A stretch of DNA of 64,000 nucleotides. Origin: Mesorhabditis belari. Its lineage: Eukaryota; Nematoda; Chromadorea; Rhabditida; Rhabditidae. Location: positions 4,629,501 to 4,693,500 of the forward strand of contig CAUEEP010000741.1 of assembly GCA_958450365.1 (NCBI GenBank), read 5' to 3'. The position numbers and the translations under genes are program-made. A model generated the notes under the pieces. It was not told the origin of the DNA. It did not search any database and saw only the letters and a list, made by a program, of their open reading frames with translations. Shown here piece after piece: positions 1 to 9,328 of the stretch (positions are counted from its first letter, which is position 1; each line of letters starts with the position of its first letter).

Positions 1-114
1 ACTTAAACTTAAAGACTTCAGAAATTCTTGATCAATACAAAAGATTCATTTGGAAACATCTTTATACGAAAAAAACATTACAATCGTCAAATTTCCTTTT
101 CCATGCATGTTCAG

Positions 115-238
115 AGATTGGTTGACGGCATCTTGCACACAAAGTGAGCATATTGAGCATCCGGGTTTAGCCAATCCCACTCGAATAGCTACAGCCAGGA
201 TCATTGAACAGGATCTGTTGAAATGCGTCAATACTTGA
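115..238 (+). CDS. candidate 3' terminal exon of an unidentified plus-strand gene
   Basis: A good splice acceptor (TGTTCAG) ends at 114. If the exon enters after two bases of a split codon, the frame stays open to TGA at 236-238 and gives about 40 residues, starting DWLTASCTQSEHIEHPGLAN and ending KCVNT. The peptide has two cysteines and a charged helix-like stretch (ARIIEQDLLK). I do not recognise a family. The opposite strand is also open here, so strand assignment rests only on the acceptor and stop. The rest of the gene would lie left of the window. Confidence 0.3.
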
Positions 239-521
239 GTTTGTTCTCTACACTTACGACTAATGCGGCCGCATTATCTGTTAGCTCATGTGGTATTTTT
301 GAGTCATTTTCCAGCCCTATAGCACTTCATTGAAAGCTTTTATGCAGAAAAGAAATTTTAAAAAGGGCTGCTACGCAGGAGTACGCGATGATACTCTTTA
401 CCCGGTCTTCTATTCGAAGAAATACGGTCTACTGGGAAAGCCTAGCTTCGATTTATCTTTTAGCGTTATCTTTCTCAGTTTGTTATTGAAAATTGAAGTT
501 TGACTGTAAATTGACTCAAGA

Positions 522-527
522 TTTATT
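522..527 (-). terminator. AATAAA poly(A) signal for the TTR-like gene
   Basis: The minus strand reads AATAAA about 55 nt beyond the stop codon at 580-582, a normal distance for a short nematode 3'UTR. The rest of 239-579 shows no gene. Confidence 0.6.
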
Positions 528-579
528 CACAAAAAAGCTATTTTCAATTGATTTCAATTGGCTCTGAAGAGTTTCAACT

Positions 580-2099
580 CTATGAGCAAAACTCGATGAT
601 GGTGACCGTCTCATTGTTGCGAAGTCTCTCCAATTGAATGATTCCCAAATGATGAACGACGCCTTCACCGTAGTTCGACGAGGGAAACCAGATCCGAGTC
701 TCGTACTTGCACAACTGAAAAGAATCGATTTTTAAAAATATTTAAGATTTAAAATAAGATTTAGAAGCTACTATAAGTTTCCACGTGTGTAGCAGTAGGA
801 AAAATTTGAGTGTGGTTTCCGAAATGATGTGGGTGTTTGCATTTGAAGTGCTAGCTAGGACAGATGTAAGTGAACTGTCCCTGCCACTCCTGACACAAAC
901 GACAACCGGACTCAACACAGAGTCAGAAGGGAGCCTCAGAAATAAACGACTGACCTGTCTTTCATTGCGGAAGATTATATTACTTGTTTATCTACATGAG
1001 TAATGAGAGTCTTTAGTGATTTAAATGAAATGAAGAAATACGTCGATAGGAAGGAGTCAGGGGAACATACCAGGGAAAGGGGTATGACTCCGAATGAATA
1101 GAGTTTCATGTTGAGAGATCCGGCCGGACCGTCCCGGAGCAGGACCGTCTCTCTTAGTCTAGGTCTAAAATATTGGGAAAATGTATTAAAGAAATATAGA
1201 GTTTACAGGGTTGTCCAAGATTACGGGGACTAAAGAAGAAGCGTGAGAAACGGCTTTTGCTGGCTGACGCAAGAAATTGTGTTTTGGGGAAAAGTTTCAT
1301 TCCAGGACGATTTTTGACAATACAGGCCAGGATTGCAAAGAATATGGGAATTTCTCGAACCTCTATGGGCCATAGAGGTTTGAGAAATTCCCATATTCTT
1401 TGCAATCCTGGCCTGTGAACCAGCTTTCAACCGTTGACTAACTTTGTGAACTTTTAGCGACGTTGATTAACTTTGATAAGAAGTTACAATAGTTTTTGAA
1501 TGCTTTAAAAAATAAGAATGAAAAAAATCACCTTTGGCCGTTGCCCACATCGATGACGAACGGCGATGAATGGCTTGAAGGAGAAAAAGACAAACTCTCG
1601 GCCGTAAATTCGGAAAGATCCATCCTTGCGCGTCCACGTCGCGTTCAATTTGTCGTCTGCAACTAAAGTTTACTTTTTTGGTTAGAAAATGTAACAATCG
1701 TTAGGAAATGGCTTTGGCTTTAGCTTTGGCTTTAGCTTTGGCTTTAGCTTTGGCTTTAGCTTTGGCTTTAGCTTTGGCTTTAGCTTTGGCTTTAGCTTTG
1801 GCTTTAGCTTTGGCTTTGGCTTTGGCTTTAGCAATAGCGTTAAAGTCTTTGAACCTCTAAAAGTTCAACTGAACCAAGATTAAAGTTAAATTGAACCATT
1901 GCATGATTCAAAATCGCCGAGTTCACTAAAATTTTGCTCAAAAACTTGTCTGATACTCAGCTTGAGTAATTGGCTTAACAATTTGAACAAATAGTTTGGA
2001 CAAATAATTTGTTGAGGAAGCTTTTTAGACTTTTGTAAATCTTTACTGATAGCGTCATCCCAAATTGTGACCGTTGTATTTTCCGGAATCGGTTTTTGT
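580..2099 (-). CDS. transthyretin-like (TTR) secreted protein, 5' exon not found
   Basis: Three exons join in phase: 2047-2099, 1532-1656 and 580-714 (stop TAG at 580-582). They encode QKPIPENTTVTIWDDAI, then a stretch with ATWTRKDGSFRIYG and KPFIAVRHRC, then CKYETRIWFPSSNYGEG and HHLGIIQLERL. This is the order of the nematode transthyretin-like family: KP, then a VxLWD-type strand, then T-x-x-DGxFxxxG, P-x-hydrophobic-x-H-x-C, and a C-x(5)-hydrophobic-P segment. Members are small secreted proteins; one C. elegans member bridges dying cells to phagocytes, but this subgroup's role cannot be told. The preceding exon must end with two bases of a codon and should hold the signal peptide and the first cysteine; I could not find it between 2.1 and 5 kb. 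The last intron contains a near-perfect 95-nt palindrome and the one before it a 12-bp minisatellite. Family call is good; the gene model is partial. Confidence 0.75.
1322..1416. repeat. 95-nt near-perfect palindrome in the last TTR-like intron
   Basis: Two 47-nt arms pair about one central base (1369), with a single G.T-type mismatch (1357/1381). The RNA would form a 47-bp hairpin with essentially no loop. Nothing similar is nearby. Confidence 0.9.
1709..1833. repeat. 12-bp minisatellite (GGCTTTAGCTTT)
   Basis: About ten head-to-tail copies of GGCTTTAGCTTT, with a few GGCTTT half-units at the right end. It lies in the TTR-like intron between 1657 and 2046. Confidence 0.95.
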
Positions 2100-3198
2100 C
2101 TGCATAAAAAAGTGCCATCGACTAAAATTTGTTTAGATATTAGATATTTTTGATTTTCAGATATTCAGAATTTGTTTAGATATTGATTTGCTCTTTTTCT
2201 TCAATTTGTTCTTTAAAACATCGATTTTTCAATCTTTTAAACAATAATTCAGCAAAATCAAATAAAAATTCAAGCAAAATGACCTCTTGCCTCCTGTTTA
2301 TTGAAATTGAATTGCTGTGAAACGATTCCAAATCCCAAAAAAAGCAAAAATGAATACATTGTTGAGATAATCGTTTGAAAGTGCTTTTAAAGAAAAATTG
2401 AATCAGCAAAAAGCTTTGTTTTGTTTATTGTTTTGTCTTTTGCCGCTCGAATCCAAGAATCTTCAAAAATTGAGAGGATCTTTTGATGATCTTTTGCTAG
2501 CCTTTTGCTGATCTTTTGCTGATCTTTTGGTAAAAAACAAGTCAACGAAAGATTCTGGAGTGGTCTGCTTTTGTAAAAACTTTGTTGTACAATGTAGATT
2601 TGATCATAATATCAGCTTCACAAGTTGCTGTGAAATCTTTTTTGTCCCATTATTAAGACTATTCTCTTTCCTTTTCTTTAAATAGTTCTTCATCTTTTTA
2701 AACAGAGCCCAAGTATATTCATTTTCTCTAATGAAAAACTATTTATCTCAAGTTTTATGAACCATTTGCGGTCAATAGTCCATGCCAGTTCAGTCCAATA
2801 ATCCAGGCAATAGGCGTAGAGTCGGTCTATTCCGATGTGCCAAGTCAGCGACATCAGCTTCAGCTGGTTCGAACCTTTTTGCGATTTTTTGCATCTTGGT
2901 TTGAGACTTTTGATGCGTCTTGCCATGCGATTGAGCATAGAAATCAACTTTGAATCAGATTCAAGCCAGAATCTTTGAAGAGTTGTAAATTTCCTGATCC
3001 TTTCCTTCCTTATCCTGATGATTCCATCGAATCAAATCGAATCAATCAAATCTCGAATAACTAATCATTAAGAAAAAGTTCGGATTGCTCTAGATTATCT
3101 GATTCTGCACAATCCTGGACAACTGGACGTTGCATGGTTCTGATTTTTGCATTATGCCTGTTCTGCAACTGTATTTGTCACAGCACAAGCAACTATGA
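2100..3198. other. no gene recognised; expected position of the TTR-like 5' exon
   Basis: AT-rich sequence with a short CTTTTGCTGAT repeat (about 2,480-2,530). A lysine-rich open frame on the minus strand (2,690-2,947) lacks supporting splice sites or family motifs. The missing signal-peptide exon of the TTR-like gene may lie here, but I could not identify it. Confidence 0.4.
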
Positions 3199-3200
3199 TA

Positions 3201-4310
3201 TTGGGTTGTCCAGTTATGAATGCGCGTTTTTACTATTTTGTAAATTTCTCAAGATATCGAACAGATGTATATGAGTGTTATATATCATTCGAAAGCTGAA
3301 GATCTCCTCTACATTTTGGAATAAAAAAGCTTTCCAATTCATTCAACTTTTTGGGAAATTGACTGCACAAAGGGAGAGGTCGTTTTCGGAAAAATCCATT
3401 TCAGCTTAGCTATTCCCCAAGTTTTATGGTGTAAAATAACCGCCCAGAAAAGAAAAGAAAAGTAAAGATGCTCTGAAATTGTTATATTTAAACAAAACTT
3501 GTATTGATATATCTATTAGCCAAGCATCAAACGGTTAACTCAATTTGAGCGGAGCCAAAACTTGATCCAAAGGCACCCTTCCATTTTTTGGCCACCTCTT
3601 CTTCTGTGCCGTCAATTTGCCCAAAAGCTGAAGAAATTCAAAAACTTTTTATATCAAAATGTAGAGGAGATCTTCAGCTTTCGAATAATACTCATATATA
3701 CGTCGTAGCCGATTATGAATTTCAACTGATTATGAATGAGCGGGTCCGGACGCGTCCAACCATCAAGTATTTGTTATCATTCAACGTAGAATCATTAATA
3801 ATTATGTTAAATTTTTTAAATTAGCAAGATTTGATAAAAAGAAAAAAAATTATGGGGTCTCAAAGTTTCCTCTTGAACAAACAGTTTTTTTTTCTTTTTA
3901 TCAAATCTTGCTAATTTAAAAAATTTAACATAATTATTAATGATTCTGCGTTGAATGATACCAAATACTTGATGGTTGGACGCTCCTAGACCCACTCATT
4001 CATAATCGGCTGAAATTCATAATCGGCTACGGGGGTCCCGCCGATTTTGAATGAAACGTTGTAGCGCCGGTAATTTTTAGCCTAAACTCACAAATTTGGT
4101 ACCAATCGACGCAGAATTTAATTCGCTACAAAATACAATTCGCTACAATATAATATTGTCCCCATACATTAAAGGGTTGCTCTACTAGAAAGATTTGCCA
4201 AAAAATTTCATTCATAATCGGCTACGACATATATATCTTTTTCTTGATTTCGGTATCTTGAGAATTTACAAAATAGTAAAAAACGCGCATTCATAACTGG
4301 ACAACCCAAT
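3201..4310. mobile_element. mariner-type TIR element (1.1 kb), with a second foldback nested inside
   Basis: The left end reads TTGGGTTGTCCAGTTATGAA and continues for about 55 nt. The right end is its inverted copy, ending in GGACAACCCAA. Both ends are flanked by TA, the mariner target duplication. The interior holds inverted pieces around AAGCTGAAGATCTCC (about 3,294 and 3,670) and a separate foldback. No transposase frame is visible, so this is a non-autonomous element. Confidence 0.8.
3693..4030. mobile_element. inner foldback with CGTAGCCGATTATGAAT termini
   Basis: Arms of about 145 nt (roughly 3,695-3,840 and 3,890-4,030) are inverted copies, including ATCAAATCTTGCTAATTT and ACCATCAAGTATTTG. 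The terminus CGTAGCCGAT also caps the integrase-bearing element at 41.2-41.8 kb, and a third half-copy lies at about 4,205-4,230. These look like one TIR family. Confidence 0.75.
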
Positions 4311-4912
4311 AGTTTGAAAACCAAATGAAAACATCGATCGTTTACACTATCAATTTTTGGAAAGCATAATTTGATGCTGTATGATTCCTTTTCTGACATA
4401 GCTTTGTTTTTTGTTCGCTTTTAGTCTTTGAATCTTTTTAAACAAGTGTATGAAACTTTTATTAACACAAATCACTTGACACAGAAGAATATTCTCTACT
4501 TTCTATCACAACAATATCAAAAAACAAAACATTCAGAGATCCTAGGGACACCAGAAAATCATTAAAGTACAAAGTACAAAGCAAAAATTTTCCATCAAAG
4601 ACTACAATATTTTCCTTTCATTTTCAAAGACTCGTATTCTAGCTGATATTTGAATGCACATCAAAATTTACAAGAATTTTCTAAAGCTTTTCGATTGAAC
4701 CCTAATCAAAAATCCAAAATTCAACTTTTTCAAGAAAGTTCTATACCCGATATTTGTAATTTTTCAAAGTTTCCAAAGTTTCCACTAAGTCAGGGATTTC
4801 AAAAAAAGGATATGTGGCAAGGAAGGAGACAAGAAAGGAGACAAGGAAGGAGACAAGAAAAATGCATGACAAACAAAGCACCAATGTTTAAAACTTTAAA
4901 AGTTAAGTTCAG

Positions 4913-5056
4913 TTAACATTCTTGTTTCGTTGAGAGAAGGTTGTTGTTTTGAGAGAGATTGACGGTTGTTCGACAATCATCGACTCCCGAACTGACACCG
5001 GATGACGTGGAGGAGACACTCGCGAATAAAGATGAATTCCCATTCGTGTCCGAGAT
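4913..5056 (-). CDS. candidate Ser-rich terminal exon, possibly of the kinesin gene
   Basis: A strong acceptor (GTGATTTCAG) opens a 144-nt frame. In phase 0 it reads ISDTNGNSSLFASVSSTSSG and on to TAA at 4913-4915. Shifted by one base it is also open, to TGA at 4909-4911. The low-complexity serine content would suit a kinesin-3 tail, but no exon chain links it unambiguously to exon 34 at 9.3 kb. It could belong to another minus-strand gene. Confidence 0.3.
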   Translation of the reverse strand: MSDTNGNSSLFASVSSTSSGVSSGVDDCRTTVNLSQNNNLLSTKQEC

Positions 5057-5470
5057 CTGAAATCACTATTTATAGCCAATTTTTGTATCTTTTCTCGTTT
5101 GTAAACGGGATTTTTCAAAAAATTCATTCTAAAACTTGCTTTGCAGCTTTACAGCTGGCTTAGTCTTGCCAGGCTTTAGCCTGGCAAACTGGTTTAAGCT
5201 TTAGCTTTAGGCTGGCAAACTGGTTTTAGCTTGAATTGGTTTATAAATTTTAGAGTATAGTTAGTAATTTTTCCAGTTTTTTATAGCCGATTCATTATTG
5301 TACAAGGTTTTTTGAGTTCAACTGTTTAATAGGATAAGGAAGGAGACAAGGAAGGAGACTATTTTGGGGATTACCTGATCGATTAGTTATTTTTTTGCAA
5401 AAGTTCTACAGGCTGTAGAATATTTATGGGGACTCAGGCTCAGACTCAGGCTCAGGCAAGGCGAGAGCCG

Positions 5471-5520
5471 ACCAGAAGCCAGATTTAGGCCTGGTTTCTG
5501 GCCTAAATCTGGCTTCTGGT
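5471..5520. repeat. perfect 21-bp hairpin, 8-nt loop
   Basis: ACCAGAAGCCAGATTTAGGC and one further C pair with the inverted copy ending at 5520. The pairing is perfect. It lies among short CAGGCT-type repeats. Confidence 0.9.
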
Positions 5521-5594
5521 GGGGACTTTTTGTAGGTCAGACTTGCAGTAAAACTACAACAACAAGTCAGCTGAAGTTTGCTTTTATCTAACTA

Positions 5595-6384
5595 CAGGGT
5601 GTTCAATATTTAAGAGTTTTTTTGAGCTCACAGATCTTTTTGAGCTCTTTATGTTTATGGTTTATGTTGGTTTATGAAAAAAATTGTCAAGAAAGCTTGG
5701 AGTTGGAGCAGACTTTCTAGATTATTTTTACAGTTTACTAAATTTGATATTCCAAAAATCGATTCATCGGAACTCAATCATCAAATTTGACTAAAAGGAG
5801 GATTGTTTGAGGCAACGATTGTTTGAGTCAACGATTGTTTTTGCTTAACGATTGTTTAACGATTGTTTAACGATTGTTTAACGATTGTTTAACGATTGTT
5901 TAACGATTGTTTAACGATTGTTTAATGATTGTTTAACAATTCTTGTTTAACGATTGTTTAACAATTGTTTAACGATTGTTTAATGATTGTTTAACAATTC
6001 TTGTTTAACAATTGTTTAGCGATTGTTTAGCGATTGTTTAACGATTGTTTAATGATTGTTTAACAATTCTTGTTTAACGATGAAAAAGTCTTTGCTATTT
6101 TCGAATCTATGAGACAATCATTGACTCAAAAATGTTCGAATCACATTTCAGTTTTGATTCTTTCAAGAAAGCTTAACGAGAGTTTGTGAAAAACTCAATT
6201 TATTCGAGTAGGCACTTTCCACAGATGTCTCTAGACAAACAACCGTGCAAAAGGTAATAATTTTGAAAAAAGCAACTTAAAGTCGTAAATATTAATACGT
6301 GTGTTTCCTTTTTAGCATTAAACTTGTACAAAATAAGCTCTAAACCTAGTAATCTACTGGTCCTTATAAATATTGAACACCCTG
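5595..6384. mobile_element. TIR element (0.8 kb) enclosing an 11-bp array
   Basis: The ends CAGGGTGTTCAATATTTA (5595) and its exact inverse (to 6384) form perfect 18-bp terminal inverted repeats. The interior carries a GATTGTTTAAC array (about 5,839-6,080). The segment TGTGTTTCCTTTTTAGCATT at about 6,300 recurs at about 62,210 next to mariner-like ends. No transposase is visible. Confidence 0.8.
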
Positions 6385-6531
6385 TCGTCTGTGAAAGTTA
6401 AAACTTCAGACTTAGCTTAAGACTTAGTTTAGACTTCAAGACTTAGTTTTTCTTAAGACTTTCAGCTTATAATAGTTAGTTTCTTCACCAATATTTGTTC
6501 ACTTTGGCTTTAGCAAACTTTAAAAACAAAC

Positions 6532-6609
6532 ATTTTTGCTGCAAGCATTCGTGAGAGTTGTCTGCATGGTTTCAGGAACTGTGGACGATCGAACTGGCTC
6601 ACGGAGACA
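6532..6609 (-). CDS. candidate exon of the kinesin tail
   Basis: A TTTCCAG acceptor opens 78 nt ending at a plausible GTTTGT donor. Two frames are open: CLREPVRSSTVPETMQTTLT..., or VSVSQFDRPQFLKPCRQLSR... Neither phase joins directly to exon 34, so an intermediate exon would be needed. Low confidence. Confidence 0.25.
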
Positions 6610-8649
6610 CTGGAAAGAAATTTTTGATACTAATAATCAAAAATCTGATTCGATCAATTAGTTTAAAGAGTTTAAAGCTAAAGTCAGGTGATTTTATCTA
6701 CTATTTTGTAAGGTCAGTATTGATTTTTCTCTAGGAATATTCTTGAGTTGGCTTAAAGGGGTACTCCGGCCTAAAGGTATACTTTCAAGTCATTTATATA
6801 TTATTTGAGTCTCCTCTGCAACTATTTATTATATAAAAACAAGATTTTCAATGGAGAAATGAAAAAAACGCAATTTTTGCTTACTGCCCCAGCCTAAAAC
6901 GCGAATATTTAGGTAAAAAGTATATAAAGTTTCGTTCAATTGCCTTTTAGCACTTGCACTTCTTTTCTTTTGCATGTATTTTCTTAAATTTAACAGTAAT
7001 TCTAAATATTTTTGTATTAAATATAGCAAACATTACATTCTAAAAGAATAATCTAAAAAAAAGGTGAAAATCAGACTTAAATAGACGTGAAAAACAGGTG
7101 CCTAATTTAGGCACCTGTTTTTAATTATGTTAATTTAACAATTAGACAACTAAATTAACAACTAAACAACTAAATTAACAACTAAACTACCATCAAAAGT
7201 TGATAGGGCAGTTAATTTCGCGAATTGCCGCCGTCTGCAAGAAATTTACGAAATTTACGCGAAATTTACGCATGCGGTCTGCAAGATATTCAAAATCATC
7301 ACTTGACGCCGAAGCGGTTGGTGAATCTAATAAATGACACCGAAGTGCGCATGTGTATTAGCTTTAGAATTACTAGAAGTATCCAAAATGCTAATTTGGC
7401 GAGGATTTTAACTGTTATAATAAGCCGTTCACAGTCACAGTCTACTCGTAAAAGGGCTGAACTAAGATATGAAATTAACACTGACTTTCTTTTAACACTG
7501 ACTTTCTTTCGGTCGGAGTACCTCTTTAAACCTTATTTGATCTTGTTTATCTTGTTTATCCTGTTTATCCTGTTTATCTTGTTTATTTTGTTTTATCTTG
7601 TTCTATCTTCTTTCAATTCTAGATTGAATCATCTTCTTTCAATTCTAGATTGAATCATCTTCTTTCAATTCTAGATTAATTTTTAAACCCTATTTTACAT
7701 TTCTAAACCCTATTTTACATTTCTAAACCTCACCTCCTCATCGATTCCCGACAATCGTTCACTCAACGGACTCACCAAACTGTTCACTAAAAATCTCTCC
7801 ATATTCTCTTCATAAATCCCATTTTTTTTCCTCTACTTTCTCACATTTTCACACTTTGAATCAAAAAAAAAAACGATTTCATTTGTCTAATTCAACCTCA
7901 AAATTCACATGATTCACAACAATCAAATCAAAAAAAAATTGAGACAAAATCTTTTGGCTAGGGATTAATCGGAATGGAAAATTATTTTTTTTTTCCAATT
8001 CTCAGTCACAACACAACACATTTTTTCGATGGGCAAAAAGCAGCAAACGAAGAAAAAGTCACCCCATGCAGGGAGGTTCACGAAAAAAAATTTTCTTCGG
8101 GGTAAATCACACGAGTGGATCCGAGTTTTGTTAGAGAAAAAACCTACACTTTAGTGGTTTAAGGTTTAGGAAGGTTGGACGGGCTGAAATTTGAGAGTGT
8201 GAGTGATGTGTTAGTTGTCATTCGGCAATTTCGAGAGTTAGATTTGTTTGGGGAAAAGTGCAAACTGAGGATTTGTCGGCGCTGATCAGCCGAAGCGTTT
8301 TATAGTTTAAGATCGATTTACAGATTAATATACTTTGTGTTCTGCTAAACGAACTGCTAAACGTTTCCTGGAACACTGGATCACCTTTTAATCGAGTTAC
8401 TTGTGCCAGAAAGCGCGCGTTTGCAGCACAAAGTAGATGGCCTAGATCTTGGCCTAGATCTGATCTAGATCCTAGTCATTCACGGTACTCTATGCTCCAG
8501 TAAACGCATGTCTTCTGGCTCGCCAAGTGAGCCGTGTTTGTCAAAGAACTCGAGTTTACACGAGCACAACGTACCGATCTTGATATTCCTTCTGGCTTTG
8601 CTAACTATAGGTCTAAAAATTCACAATCTGGTGCACTAGATACAAGTAC
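6610..8649. other. no gene recognised; short repeats
   Basis: Contains a short hairpin (GGTGCC...GGCACC, 7,094-7,119) followed by a T-run, CTTGTTTATC repeats (about 7,540-7,580), three copies of a 27-bp unit containing TTTCAATTCTAGATTGAATC (7,603-7,680), and an ACCCTATTTTACATTTCTAA pair. The open frames here lack splice or domain support. Confidence 0.5.
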
Positions 8650-8891
8650 ATTGTGGGACATTTAATAGGCGCCCCGCCCCTTTTGCCATTGGCAATCTAA
8701 CTTTGAGCTCAAATACCTTGGTGTTGGGCTGTTCAATTTAAATAGTTTTGTACCAATCAACAGAGAAAGACTTGGCGCATCTAATGATGCCAAGCATGCT
8801 TAAATTGAACAGCCCAATCCCAAGATATTTAAGTTCAAAGTCAGACTGCCAATGGCAAAGGCGGCGGGGCGCGTATAAAAGGTCCCACAAT
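8650..8891. mobile_element. GCCCCGCCCC foldback MITE, copy 1
   Basis: Arms start ATTGTGGGAC and run through GCGCCCCGCCCCTTTTGCC, then AACTTTGAGCTCAAATA; the right half is the inverse, ending GTCCCACAAT. The GC-rich terminus stands out against the AT-rich surroundings. Four more copies of the family lie at 8.9, 17.5, 19.3 and 19.5 kb. Confidence 0.85.
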
Positions 8892-9110
8892 GGTCCCGCC
8901 CCTTTGCAATTGGTAATCTAACTTTGAGCTCAAATATCTTGGTGTTGGGTTGTCCAATTGGAATAGTTTTTGTACCAATCAACAGAGAAAGACTTAGCGC
9001 ATCCAACGATACCAAGAATATCGAAATTGGACAGCCATACACAAAGATATTTGAGTTCAAAGTTAGATTGCCAATGGCAAAAGGAGGGGAGTGCGTATCA
9101 AATATCCGAT
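8892..9110. mobile_element. GCCCCGCCCC foldback MITE, copy 2 (abuts copy 1)
   Basis: Same arm sequence as copy 1 (GGTCCCGCCCCTTTGC, AACTTTGAGCTCAAATATC) and the inverse ending in GCAAAAGGAGGGG. The two copies are end to end, as if one inserted into the terminus of the other. Confidence 0.85.
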
Positions 9111-9328
9111 AACCATAAAAGTAGGCTTAAAATCTTGAGCACCAGCTAGTAAGTGTTCAAGTCAATTCTCGTTGAATGTATTTGAAAAGCTAGCTAACTT
9201 CGGGGAATTCTCGACTCTCAATGAAATTTTAATTTGATTTTTTACATAGCCCAAAGCAGAGCTGATGCTAATTGAAAATGCTAACCAAAAAAAAGATTTT
9301 ATGCCAAGCACATTCTTCTCCAATTTAA

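Noticed and set aside
4650..4916. Plus-strand 88-codon frame
   Set aside because: Ends in a GGAAGGAGACAA repeat and has no domain or splice support.
8030..8155. Short basic frame starting MGKKQQTKKKSP
   Set aside because: About 41 codons with no splice site or homologous motif; looks accidental in A-rich sequence.
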